Part shown: piece after piece, positions 1-7,563 of the stretch
How the letters are laid out: the number at the start of each line of letters is the position of its first letter
Position numbering within the stretch: position 1 is the first letter of the stretch
Origin: Clostridia bacterium
Lineage (GTDB): Bacteria; Bacillota_A; Clostridia; Christensenellales; UBA1242
Reading direction: 5' to 3'
DNA: 17,760 nucleotides
NCBI GenBank assembly: GCA_017466005.1
Contig: JAFTUZ010000037.1
Coordinates: 1-17,760 of the forward strand
Notes under the pieces: model-generated
Databases searched by the model: none
Told to the model about the DNA's origin: nothing
What the model saw: only the letters and a program-made list of their open reading frames with translations
Position numbers and translations under genes: made by a program

Positions 1-94
1 ACTAATTAAATCAACAAGTGTCAACAATAAGTTGAGTTAGTTTTATAAAATTCTATATTTGTTATAATAAATATTATGTTAATTTTTAAAAAAT

Positions 95-123
95 TTTACA
101 ATTATCAAAAAAAATGCTAATAT
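95..123 (+). promoter_or_regulatory. Predicted sigma-A promoter of the zeta-toxin-like gene
   Basis: The -35 is TTTACA at 95-100, followed by a 17-bp spacer and the -10 TAATAT at 118-123, with an extended TGC directly before it. The expected start point near 130 falls on the Shine-Dalgarno sequence AGGGGAT (129-135), which would give a leader of only about 12 nt. A second, weaker match (TATAAT at 63-68 without a good -35) lies upstream. Confidence 0.5.
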
Positions 124-141
124 ATTTTAGGGGATAAAATT

Positions 142-717
142 ATGTTGGCGTTAGATTATAAATTATCAAATAGTATATTAAAAAAATTTGGGCAATGTTT
201 AAGCCCAAAAACAAAAACTTTATATATTTTTGCTGGGCCTAATGGTAGCGGTAAATCTACTTTGATTGCAAACCTATATTTAAATAAAAAACTTGATGTA
301 GAATATGTTAATGCCGATATTTATTGCAATACTATTTTTACCGATATTTTAGATGAAACCGAACGCAACACAAGGGCAATGTTTTATACAACTAACAAGG
401 TAGAAGATTATATTAATTTAGGCAAATCTTTTTGTTATGAAACAGTTTTTAGCCATATCAGTAAAGTAGATTTAATTAAAAAAGCAAAAGAAAATGGTTA
501 TAAAATTATTTCTACTTTTGTGTACACCAATAGCCCGCAAATAAATATCAAGCGTGTACAAAAACGTGTAAAGCAAGGTGGACATAATGTGCCAAACGAA
601 AAAATAATTTCAAGGTATAAGCGTAGTTTAGAATTATCTAAAACCCTAAAACAACTTTCTGACGTTTATACTGAATTTGATAATTCAAAACAGCAAAAAA
701 TTATAACAAAGATATAA
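142..717 (+). CDS. Zeta-toxin-like P-loop kinase/ATPase
   Basis: The 191-residue protein is a soluble P-loop NTPase of the stand-alone zeta-toxin type. Visible features are the Walker A GPNGSGKST at residues 32-40, the NAD motif with D59 where zeta/PezT enzymes place the catalytic Asp, YET at 99-101, and a C-terminal block with R138, R142, HNVP at 148-151 and R158. Characterised zeta toxins phosphorylate UDP-N-acetylglucosamine, but many short homologues of this kind have no tested substrate, so the reaction here is inferred. The start is fixed by AGGGGAT seven bases upstream of the ATG. No epsilon-type antitoxin gene is visible on either side; one could lie left of the window, but the gene appears to have its own promoter. 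Alternatively it is a housekeeping P-loop kinase rather than a toxin. Confidence 0.75.
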   Translation: MLALDYKLSNSILKKFGQCLSPKTKTLYIFAGPNGSGKSTLIANLYLNKKLDVEYVNADIYCNTIFTDILDETERNTRAMFYTTNKVEDYINLGKSFCYETVFSHISKVDLIKKAKENGYKIISTFVYTNSPQINIKRVQKRVKQGGHNVPNEKIISRYKRSLELSKTLKQLSDVYTEFDNSKQQKIITKI

Positions 718-752
718 ATTTTATATTATATTAATTTATTTTTATTTTTTTT
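714..752 (+). terminator. Possible all-AT terminator
   Basis: ATAAATT (714-720) can pair with AATTTAT (733-739) across a 12-nt loop, followed by a long T-rich run. The stem overlaps the stop codon of the zeta-toxin-like gene and contains no G-C pair, so it is weak. Confidence 0.3.
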
Positions 753-782
753 ATTAAAAATAGTAGTCTTTTTTTTGTTATA

Positions 783-791
783 TGCTATAAT
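783..791 (+). promoter_or_regulatory. Extended -10 promoter element
   Basis: TGC followed by a perfect TATAAT at 786-791, but no convincing -35 at 16-18 bp. A transcript starting near 798 would have a leader of about 17 nt, with the Shine-Dalgarno AAGGGGGA at 803-810. Confidence 0.55.
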
Positions 792-814
792 AACCATAAT
801 AAAAGGGGGATATT

Positions 815-1594
815 ATGGGTATTTTATCTGGAATTGTAAAAATTTTTAGTTCCATATTTAATATGGTTTCTAGATACGACAGTTTAAAAAGTACTTATTT
901 AAGAAGTGGGGTTATTGGTAGATTGCTTTTATTTGTGCTTCAAGCCGCAATGGTTGCTTTTTCTTGCTTTTTAACATATGGTGCAATTTGGCTTATAATG
1001 CAAACATCTTTTGAAAGTGTACTACACTTTTTTGCTTGGTTTGGTGGCATAATTGTTGCAGGAATTGCTGTGTATAGTGCAATTTATACAATAGAGTCTT
1101 TAATTTTATACACAATAGTTTGTTTTGCAAGTGCGGTAAGACCTATAACAATAAAAGACCAAATTGCAGATAAAGTTAAAGAAGAAATCAAAAATGCAAC
1201 ACAACCAAACAATCAAACAGTGGTTGCTGATGCTGCCAACACAGAACAAACTGCTGCAAACACAGAACAAACACAAAATGTTGAAGAAGCGCAAAATACC
1301 GACCAACCAGCAGAAGTAAACAATCAACCATTAACCGAAAACGCTGAAAACGCAACCAATGAAAATCAGGCAACCGCCGAAAAACAAGCATCGGCAGAAC
1401 ACATTGAAACACTAGTTGTAATAGAAAACGAAAAAGCAAATGCAAAAGCTGATAAAATTGTAGATAAACAACAAAAAAGTGTTAAACATTCTAAATTTTT
1501 TAAAGTGTTTGATATAATTATGGGTGTTTTGCATATTGCACTTATTGGTGCGTTAATAGCCGGCGAAATAATTATGTTTAAATTATGGATGTAA
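815..1594 (+). CDS. Membrane protein with Q/N/E/A-rich loop, function unknown
   Basis: The 259-residue protein belongs to no family I recognise. It has an amphipathic N-terminus, hydrophobic segments at about residues 33-62 and 70-108, a polar low-complexity stretch at about 127-200, a Lys-rich stretch, and a final membrane span at about 232-255. The polar region is dominated by Asn, Gln, Glu, Ala and Thr, with a short internal repeat of NTEQT (residues 142-146 and 149-153). The start is supported by AAGGGGGA five bases upstream of the ATG. It is monocistronic: an extended -10 lies just upstream and a clear hairpin terminator just downstream. The topology recalls the lipoprotein at 9897-11039, which also joins membrane segments to a long Q/N/E/K-rich tail, but I see no sequence similarity beyond composition. 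Confidence 0.75.
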   Translation: MGILSGIVKIFSSIFNMVSRYDSLKSTYLRSGVIGRLLLFVLQAAMVAFSCFLTYGAIWLIMQTSFESVLHFFAWFGGIIVAGIAVYSAIYTIESLILYTIVCFASAVRPITIKDQIADKVKEEIKNATQPNNQTVVADAANTEQTAANTEQTQNVEEAQNTDQPAEVNNQPLTENAENATNENQATAEKQASAEHIETLVVIENEKANAKADKIVDKQQKSVKHSKFFKVFDIIMGVLHIALIGALIAGEIIMFKLWM

Positions 1595-1596
1595 TT

Positions 1597-1630
1597 AAAA
1601 AATCTCTAGTTTTAGAGATTTTTTATTTTT
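1597..1630 (+). terminator. Intrinsic terminator after the Q/N-rich membrane protein gene
   Basis: Stem AATCTCTA (1601-1608) pairs perfectly with TAGAGATT (1613-1620) around a GTTT loop. An A-tract precedes it and a T-rich run follows, so it may work in both directions. Confidence 0.85.
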
Positions 1631-1682
1631 TTAAATTTAATTAAAATATCTTATTATTTTGTTAGGAGTATTTTGTAAACAA

Positions 1683-1691
1683 TGTTATACT
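1683..1691 (+). promoter_or_regulatory. Extended -10 element upstream of the YgjV-like gene
   Basis: TGT plus TATACT at 1686-1691. The best -35-like hexamer, TTGTTA at 1659-1664, is too far away (21-bp spacer), so the call rests on the extended -10 alone. Confidence 0.35.
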
Positions 1692-1746
1692 AATCAAAGT
1701 AAAAGTTAATTTGAACGAAAAATGCAATATACACAAAGGGGAAAAT

Positions 1747-2310
1747 ATGTTTTTTATAATTTCACAAATAGTGGTAGTTATATCTGATATTTTGTGTGCA
1801 ATAGGTTTGTTAAGTAAGCCCAAAAAAATGTTTTTAATTTTTATGATATTATCTAGCATAACATATGCTGCACATTTTTTGTTTTTAGGTGACGGATACA
1901 GCGGTGCAATAAGTGTTATAGTTAGTATGTTTGTATCCATAGCAATATATTATTTAGAAAAGTATAATAAAGATAAGTATAAAAAATGGGTGGTTATAGG
2001 TTCGCTTATATTAATGATTCCACTAACCGCACTTGTTTGGAATGGTGTGCTTACACTTTTGCCGGTTTTAGGTCTTGCTTGTTTTTTAACTGGCATAACA
2101 CTTAACAATGTAACATTTAGCAAAGTTGGCTCTTTTATTAATAACAGTTTAAGTGTAACCTATTTATTTTTAGTAGGCTCTACATTTGGTGCTTGGCTTG
2201 GTGTGGGGTTAGTAATTTGTGCATTTGCGGGTATTTTTATAAGTATTTACGAGCAAAAGAAAAATAAAGCAATAAATGGTAGCGTAAACGAATTTGAAAA
2301 AAGAATTTAA
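1747..2310 (+). CDS. YgjV-like small multipass membrane protein
   Basis: The 187-residue, very hydrophobic protein has about six membrane spans. The pattern resembles the YgjV family of inner-membrane proteins: an aromatic/His segment (Y40, H43, then F44 to G48), a GA step (G53, A54), a central LLPVLG at 104-109, and a C-terminal glycine-rich span. No biochemical role is established for that family. The ATG at 1747 is chosen because AAAGGGG at 1735-1741 sits five bases upstream; an in-frame TTG at 1711 lacks a ribosome binding site and would add a polar, non-conserved 12-residue extension. The basic, polar C-terminus (from about residue 169) is probably cytoplasmic. A terminator follows directly, so the gene is likely transcribed alone. 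The family assignment is by motif recall and is moderate; the membrane nature is certain. Confidence 0.6.
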   Translation: MFFIISQIVVVISDILCAIGLLSKPKKMFLIFMILSSITYAAHFLFLGDGYSGAISVIVSMFVSIAIYYLEKYNKDKYKKWVVIGSLILMIPLTALVWNGVLTLLPVLGLACFLTGITLNNVTFSKVGSFINNSLSVTYLFLVGSTFGAWLGVGLVICAFAGIFISIYEQKKNKAINGSVNEFEKRI

Positions 2311-2318
2311 TATATTTA

Positions 2319-2350
2319 AAACACAGAAACTTCTGTGTTTTTTTGTTTTG
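2319..2350 (+). terminator. Intrinsic terminator after the YgjV-like gene
   Basis: AAACACAGA (2319-2327) pairs perfectly with TCTGTGTTT (2332-2340) around a 4-nt loop, followed by a run of seven T. Confidence 0.85.
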
Positions 2351-2419
2351 TTAATAGTATTAATTACTCTTTTTTATTTTATAAAAATTTATTAAAAAGT
2401 TTTTTAAATTGCTTTTATT

Positions 2420-2452
2420 ATTAATATTTAAGGTAAATATTAATATTTAAGG
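2420..2452. repeat. Tandem 14-bp direct repeat, 19-bp period
   Basis: ATTAATATTTAAGG occurs exactly at 2420-2433 and again at 2439-2452. The 19-bp period (nearly two helical turns) and the position about 50 bp upstream of the -35 of the ABC-fusion gene fit a regulator-binding site. Chance similarity in AT-rich DNA cannot be excluded. Confidence 0.5.
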
Positions 2453-2502
2453 CGAAATAATGTAATTTATGCCATAATATGGTAAATATTGTAGAATTTT
2501 AT

Positions 2503-2531
2503 TTGCATAATTTACACAATATAGATATAAT
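2503..2531 (+). promoter_or_regulatory. Predicted sigma-A promoter of the ABC exporter cluster
   Basis: TTGCAT at 2503-2508, a 17-bp spacer, and a perfect TATAAT at 2526-2531. The predicted start near 2538 is 30 bases before the ATG of the ABC fusion gene. Confidence 0.7.
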
Positions 2532-2567
2532 AGGAATGATTACTACTTTTAATCAAAAGGTAAAAAT

Positions 2568-5258
2568 ATGTTGGTATATTTGTATTATGTAATTTTATTG
2601 GCTTTTATAATTGCCATTGCCGGTGGGGTTGTGGCTTTTCATTTTATAAAAAAGACTAATAAATTTGAAGAATTTGAAAAAAAGTTTTTAAAACGTTCTA
2701 TTGAAAAGCGAATTAATAAACGTGGTGAGTATCAGGAAAAATTGACTGGTTACGAACAAAAAATAACCGAACTTAATTCTGCTGTTTTAGAACTAGATAA
2801 TTCTATTAAGTTTTTCTCAACCCAAGTTTTTGAAAGCAAAAATGGTGGTGCTGATATTGATGTTGGTAAAACCAAAAGAAAAATTAGAAAACTTAAAAAG
2901 CAAAAAAACAAATTAGAAAACGAATTATATAAGTACGAAGGGCTTGCCGAAAGATATCGTGAGTTTTTTGCAAAACAAGGTGATGTAAAACTTACAGGTT
3001 GGGGAGCAAAAGAATGTAAACCAATGCAAGCCGAGCAAAGCAACCGTTTTTGTAATTCGTATGTAGCCCGAATTAGTGCAATAGTTTTAGCAGTAGTGTT
3101 TTATTTAAGGTTTATGTTGGGGCACGATGCTATTGAAAATGTAATATCAGCATCAAGCACAGTTTTAGGGCTTGCCCCAGCGTTAAATATTATTGCAACG
3201 CTTTTAATTTGGTTATCTTATGCTGGTATTTTCTTGCTTATATTGTTTGCATTTTTTAATATAAAAAACCTAGTTAATTTAGTTAAATATTTTGCTACAC
3301 CAGTGTTTATATTGGTTGCATTATTTATGCCATTTGTGGTGCAGGGTATAATTGGGCCTACTCCAGATGCTGTTGGTGTTTTACGTGGCGTGCTTATGTG
3401 CCTTGAAGTTGCAATAGCATTGGGTATTTGTGCATATGTTTGGTATTACGAACGAGGTTTTAAATTACCAAAAGTAGAAGTTAAAAATTTATTATTTTCG
3501 GTAATTCCTATAATACTTGCTTGCACGCCAGCCTATGCTTTGCAAGCGCTGTTTGGCAATGCCGACCCGCTTGTTGTAATAGACGACCTTACTTTTTATC
3601 ATAGAATTTTTATTTATCTAGCAGTTTTACTGCCAGTTGCAATCTATTTTGGTTTAAGAAACAAAAGTGCAGAAGCAAAACGTTTTGCAATGTTATTTTT
3701 AAGCCTAGGCACAATGTTTAGTTTTTCTACCTATTACAGGTTTGATATTCTTGCCGACCCACTTGCTTGGCCACTTCATTTGTGTAATACTGCAATGTTT
3801 ATTGTTCCTATTTGTTTGTTCTTTAAATGGGAAAAGTTATTCTACTTTACATACTTTATAAATGTTGCTGGTGCGCTTTTTGCAATGATGATGCCAAACT
3901 ACGATTTGGTAAACGTAACATCTATGCCACTTTTAAGGTTCTGGATAAACCACTGGTGTGCGTTCTTTATGCCAATTTTAATTGTAGCATTAGGAATTTA
4001 CAAACGCCCAAAACTAAAACAGTTTATATTTAGTATGGTTGCTTTCTTAATTTACTTTGTGTTTATACTAATAATAAATGCTTGGTTTAGTAATTACGGC
4101 TCGGTAGATTTCTTCTTTGTAAACAGCGACTTTATTGCCGAAAAATTAGGGCAGTGGGCAGAAGATTTATTTGATATGAGTGTAACATTTAGCTTGTTTG
4201 GGCTAACATTTACCTTCCACCCACTTTATCAACTAATTTTCTATATAGTATATATTTTTATTGCACTTGCGGTTTGGTTTATTTACGAGCAATTTTACAA
4301 CATAACCGACACTTGGAAACGTGTAAAAGAAGGAAAAGAAGAATACAAACAAAACAAATTAGAACTTATAAATGCCTTAAATGGAAGAGGAGTTAACGAA
4401 CCTATGAGTTTAGATAATCAAACTAAATTAGTAATAGAACATTTTTCTAAAAAATATAGTTCAAGTGCCGATTATGCGGTTAAAGATGCAAACCTGCAAG
4501 TTAGTGCCGGAGAAGTGTTTGGCTTTTTAGGGCCTAATGGTGCTGGTAAATCTACAATTATAAAAAGTATTGTGGGCATACAAAGTATAACAGAAGGTAA
4601 TATAAAAATTTGTGGATACGATGTTCAACGTCAGCCTGTGCAGGCAAAATCTCTTGTTGGCTTTGTGCCAGACCATTATGCACTTTACGAAAAACTTACA
4701 GGCCGAGAGTATATAAACTATATTGCTGATATTTATGGCGTAAGTTTAGAAGACCGAAACGAGCGTATTAATAAGTATGTAGATATATTTGCGCTGCGTG
4801 GTGCGTTTGATAATAATATGAAAACATACAGCCACGGTATGAAGCAAAAAATTGCAATAATTGCAGCACTTGTGCACAATCCAAAACTTTGGATTTTAGA
4901 TGAGCCACTTACAGGGCTAGACCCAACAAGTATATATCAGGTAAAACAATGTATGGTACAGCACGCAAAAGAAGGTAACATAGTTTTCTTCTCTAGTCAC
5001 TTAATAGATGTAGTAGAAAATATTTGTACCGAAATTGCTATTATTAAAAAAGGTTCTATTTTAGAACAGGTTTCGCTAGCAGACTTAAACAAAAAAGGTA
5101 TAAACCTAGAACAACATTATTTAGAAATTATTGGTGACGAACGTGACGAGGCGTATTTAGATATTGTAAAACTTTCTAATTTAGCGGAAATGGAAAGTAA
5201 TTCTAACAAGCAAACGCAAAAACCTAAACGAACTAAAAAAGATAAAACAGAAAAATAA
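2568..5258 (+). CDS. YwaF-like polytopic membrane domain fused to ABC ATPase
   Basis: The 896-residue protein is a fusion. Residues 1-28 form one membrane span and about 30-140 a charged coiled coil. About 165-590 hold roughly twelve membrane spans and include a WPLHLC motif (401-406) and following helices resembling the YwaF/TIGR02206 family. About 610-865 form a complete ABC ATPase, with Walker A GPNGAGKST (655-663), signature SHGMKQ (755-760), Walker B ending D778-E779, D-loop LDP (784-786) and switch H811. The C-terminus is a Lys-rich tail. All catalytic motifs are intact, and the YSHGMKQ form is typical of ABC-2 exporters. An AAAGG site precedes the ATG. The permease gene follows 103 bp downstream, so the two probably form one transporter. 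The substrate is unknown. The ATPase call is firm; the YwaF-like call is moderate, and I know no well-described transporter with this fusion. Confidence 0.85.
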   Translation: MLVYLYYVILLAFIIAIAGGVVAFHFIKKTNKFEEFEKKFLKRSIEKRINKRGEYQEKLTGYEQKITELNSAVLELDNSIKFFSTQVFESKNGGADIDVGKTKRKIRKLKKQKNKLENELYKYEGLAERYREFFAKQGDVKLTGWGAKECKPMQAEQSNRFCNSYVARISAIVLAVVFYLRFMLGHDAIENVISASSTVLGLAPALNIIATLLIWLSYAGIFLLILFAFFNIKNLVNLVKYFATPVFILVALFMPFVVQGIIGPTPDAVGVLRGVLMCLEVAIALGICAYVWYYERGFKLPKVEVKNLLFSVIPIILACTPAYALQALFGNADPLVVIDDLTFYHRIFIYLAVLLPVAIYFGLRNKSAEAKRFAMLFLSLGTMFSFSTYYRFDILADPLAWPLHLCNTAMFIVPICLFFKWEKLFYFTYFINVAGALFAMMMPNYDLVNVTSMPLLRFWINHWCAFFMPILIVALGIYKRPKLKQFIFSMVAFLIYFVFILIINAWFSNYGSVDFFFVNSDFIAEKLGQWAEDLFDMSVTFSLFGLTFTFHPLYQLIFYIVYIFIALAVWFIYEQFYNITDTWKRVKEGKEEYKQNKLELINALNGRGVNEPMSLDNQTKLVIEHFSKKYSSSADYAVKDANLQVSAGEVFGFLGPNGAGKSTIIKSIVGIQSITEGNIKICGYDVQRQPVQAKSLVGFVPDHYALYEKLTGREYINYIADIYGVSLEDRNERINKYVDIFALRGAFDNNMKTYSHGMKQKIAIIAALVHNPKLWILDEPLTGLDPTSIYQVKQCMVQHAKEGNIVFFSSHLIDVVENICTEIAIIKKGSILEQVSLADLNKKGINLEQHYLEIIGDERDEAYLDIVKLSNLAEMESNSNKQTQKPKRTKKDKTEK

Positions 5259-5285
5259 ACAAAAAACAACAAATTACAACAATAT

Positions 5286-5333
5286 TAGCAAAAAAAATGC
5301 TACTAAACTACAAAAAAATGCAACATAGTTGCA
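5286..5333. other. Two short hairpins between ABC fusion and permease genes
   Basis: TAGCA/TGCTA (5286-5290 with 5298-5302) and TGCAAC/GTTGCA (5319-5324 with 5328-5333, 3-nt loop) lie in the 103-bp gap. On the plus strand they are flanked by A-tracts, so they are not plus-strand terminators. Read on the minus strand, the second hairpin is followed by a T-run and resembles an intrinsic terminator. Confidence 0.35.
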
Positions 5334-5361
5334 AAAAACAAGATTTTTAAAGGAAAAAATT

Positions 5362-7017
5362 ATGAACTCAAAAATGTCTGCCATAGTACAGATGCAGTTA
5401 AAAGATAAATTAGATTTATCGTTTTTAAAAAGTAAAAAGAAAACAATATCAAAAATAGTTTTCTTTATTCTTACTATTGCTGCTGTGGCTGTAGTAACTT
5501 ACTTAATGTTATATATGGCATCTTTATTTAGAATTTTTTCCTTTTCAGGAATAGTGCCTACAAACGTTATTGTAACAGTGCTTATAATTATTTTACTGCT
5601 TTCTTTGTTTTCGTGCACATATGGGCTTATGAAATCTTTATATTTTTCATACGATAACCAAGTGCTGTTAACCCTACCAGTTTCTCCTAGTAAAATATTT
5701 TTATCTAAAATAATTGTTTACTATATATACGAACTTATAAAAAACACAACATTTTTACTACCAATATTATTTGCTTACGGATTCTTTTCTTCAATGGATA
5801 CGGCATTTTACTTTTGGGCAATATTTATGCTGTTCTTTGTTTCGGCATTGCCTGTAACTATTGGTGCGTTACTTAGCATACCTGCAATGTACATAGCAAA
5901 CTTGCTTAAAAAATACAATTGGCTTAAAATAGTGCTTTTTGCCTTAATTATTGGTGGGCTTGTGTGGGCTGTTGTTGCAATTATTGGTGCAATTCCAGAA
6001 AATATAAACTTTGTTCAAAATCTTGGTTCTATACAAGCGGCAATAAACTCGGTACTTGCTAAAATATGTGAAATTTTTAGTCCTATAGTTTCGTTGTTTA
6101 CGCTTATTTGCGGGGCAAAACTAGGTGGTTCGCCTTACTTTACACTATTTGGCAACTGGACAATTATTAATTTTGCAATTTTATTAGGTGTGCTTGTGGC
6201 AACACTTGGGCTTGCAATACTTCTTGCAAAACCGCTATTCTTAAAAATGGCAAGCAAGCCGTTTGAATTTAAGAAAAAAGATGTTAGCAAACAAATTAAC
6301 AATGTTAAAACCAGCAAGTTTAAATCTATGCTTAAAAAAGAAGCACGTGTAGGTTTAAGAGATAGTGAGTATTTGGTAAACATTTTATCTGTGCTAATTA
6401 TTTTGCCTATTGCAATACTTTTGTTAAATAAATTATATAGTGCAATGAGCACCAAACTTTTAGGTCAGTTAATGATTTACTCATTTAATATTTTAATAAT
6501 GTTGCTTGTTTTGCTGTCAACAAATGGGCTTTATGCAACGTTATTAAGTAAAGAAGGTAGGGCAAAATATTTGCGTGATGCCGAACCGCTAAATAGGGCA
6601 ACACCTATACTTACAAAACTTATTATACCTTTTGTGGTTGGCTGTGTTTCAATAATAATTTCTTGTAGTATATTTAATTCGTTTGTTCATTTATCTGCAA
6701 TAAACTTTACTTTACTTTTGGTAGGAATTATTACAATCTACGGTGGGCATATGTTGTGGTGTATAGAGTTTGATGCCTTAAATGCTCAAAACGAGCAATA
6801 TGCCACAACAGGTAACAACTTGCGTAATCCTAACGAAATAAAAGCAACAGTTTCGGCATTTATATTAAGTCTTGTAGGATTTTTAGGAACATTGTTCTTG
6901 TTTATGGAAGATATGAATTCTACATTTATTAAATTTGCTATAATTGGTGTTGCGTTTATGGTTTGGAGATTGTTTTCGTTCTTCCAAAAAACAAAATATT
7001 TACACTTGCAAAAATAA
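5362..7017 (+). CDS. ABC exporter permease, partner of the upstream ATPase fusion
   Basis: The 551-residue integral membrane protein has about twelve hydrophobic segments in two halves, split by a basic cytoplasmic region around residues 298-332 containing KKEARVGLRDSEY. The segment around 94-118, with DNQVLLTLPVSPSKIF and a following SK, and the segment around 395-420, with SKEGRAKYLRDAEPL, are typical of putative ABC-exporter permeases in Firmicutes. In these, ATP hydrolysis by the partner drives export through the membrane. The ATG at 5362 is chosen because AAAGG at 5349-5353 lies upstream; an in-frame TTG at 5329 sits inside a hairpin and lacks such a site. It follows the ABC fusion gene in the same direction without a terminator between them, so cotranscription is likely. 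The substrate cannot be read from the sequence; the Ig-like proteins downstream are candidate clients or partners. Confidence 0.85.
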   Translation: MNSKMSAIVQMQLKDKLDLSFLKSKKKTISKIVFFILTIAAVAVVTYLMLYMASLFRIFSFSGIVPTNVIVTVLIIILLLSLFSCTYGLMKSLYFSYDNQVLLTLPVSPSKIFLSKIIVYYIYELIKNTTFLLPILFAYGFFSSMDTAFYFWAIFMLFFVSALPVTIGALLSIPAMYIANLLKKYNWLKIVLFALIIGGLVWAVVAIIGAIPENINFVQNLGSIQAAINSVLAKICEIFSPIVSLFTLICGAKLGGSPYFTLFGNWTIINFAILLGVLVATLGLAILLAKPLFLKMASKPFEFKKKDVSKQINNVKTSKFKSMLKKEARVGLRDSEYLVNILSVLIILPIAILLLNKLYSAMSTKLLGQLMIYSFNILIMLLVLLSTNGLYATLLSKEGRAKYLRDAEPLNRATPILTKLIIPFVVGCVSIIISCSIFNSFVHLSAINFTLLLVGIITIYGGHMLWCIEFDALNAQNEQYATTGNNLRNPNEIKATVSAFILSLVGFLGTLFLFMEDMNSTFIKFAIIGVAFMVWRLFSFFQKTKYLHLQK

Positions 7018-7053
7018 TACACTTTTAATTAATTTTAAATTAAGGAACGCTTT

Positions 7054-7449
7054 ATGAGAAAGTCAGTTATTTTAGTTATTTTAATAATCTACATATTGTC
7101 TATTGTAATAGTAGGCTTTTTGGGTATTAAGTTAAAAGTGTATGATGAAAATTTTTATGTAGAAAAAATAACTTGTACCAACACAGAAGCAAGGCCTGTA
7201 AGGGGAAAAGATGATGAATGTTTAATTATAATTAGTTATAGAGAAAATTTACAATACCAATTACAATTTGATGTTCAGCCAGCTAATGCAACAAACAAAA
7301 ATTTAAGTTATACAAGTTTAAATACTAATATTGCCACAGTTAACGAGTTGGGTGTAGTTTCGTTTACTTCTCCTGGAGATGTTGAAGTTTTGGTTTCCAC
7401 TACTGATGGTAGTAGATTAAAATATTCTGTTATATTTATTGTGGGTTAA
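7054..7449 (+). CDS. Small membrane-anchored protein with one Big_2-like Ig domain
   Basis: The 131-residue protein has an uncleaved-looking N-terminal anchor (about residues 5-25) with a short basic start, no lipobox, and an extracellular part. Residues about 70-128 match the Big_2 (BIG2) pattern: QPANAT, then a SLNTNIATVNELGVVSF stretch, then PGDVEVLVSTTDGS. Big_2 domains are bacterial Ig-like folds found in surface and adhesion proteins. C41 and C56 could form a disulfide outside the domain. The ATG has AAGGA about eight bases upstream. It starts 36 bp after the permease stop and is likely in the same transcript. Its small size (a single domain on a membrane stalk) suggests an accessory subunit of the exporter or a partner of the next lipoprotein; both are inferences. 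Confidence 0.75.
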   Translation: MRKSVILVILIIYILSIVIVGFLGIKLKVYDENFYVEKITCTNTEARPVRGKDDECLIIISYRENLQYQLQFDVQPANATNKNLSYTSLNTNIATVNELGVVSFTSPGDVEVLVSTTDGSRLKYSVIFIVG

Positions 7450-7563
7450 ATATTTGACTAAAATTTAAAAATTTGATACACTTTTTTTACAATTGCACAG
7501 ACGCGAGTTTGGGCATTACATAAAATTAATTTTTTAACACATAATAATTTAAGGGGATTAAAG

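Noticed and set aside
11..48. TCAAC-AATAA-GTTGA hairpin and repeated TCAACA near the left edge
   Set aside because: Only five base pairs and no full T-tail. It might be the end of a terminator or an operator of the unseen left neighbour, but the evidence is too thin.
7480..7563. Separate promoter for the 749-residue lipoprotein gene
   Set aside because: TTGCAC (7493-7498) and CATAAT (7540-7545) occur but at wrong spacing. No -35/-10 pair is convincing, so read-through from upstream is as likely.
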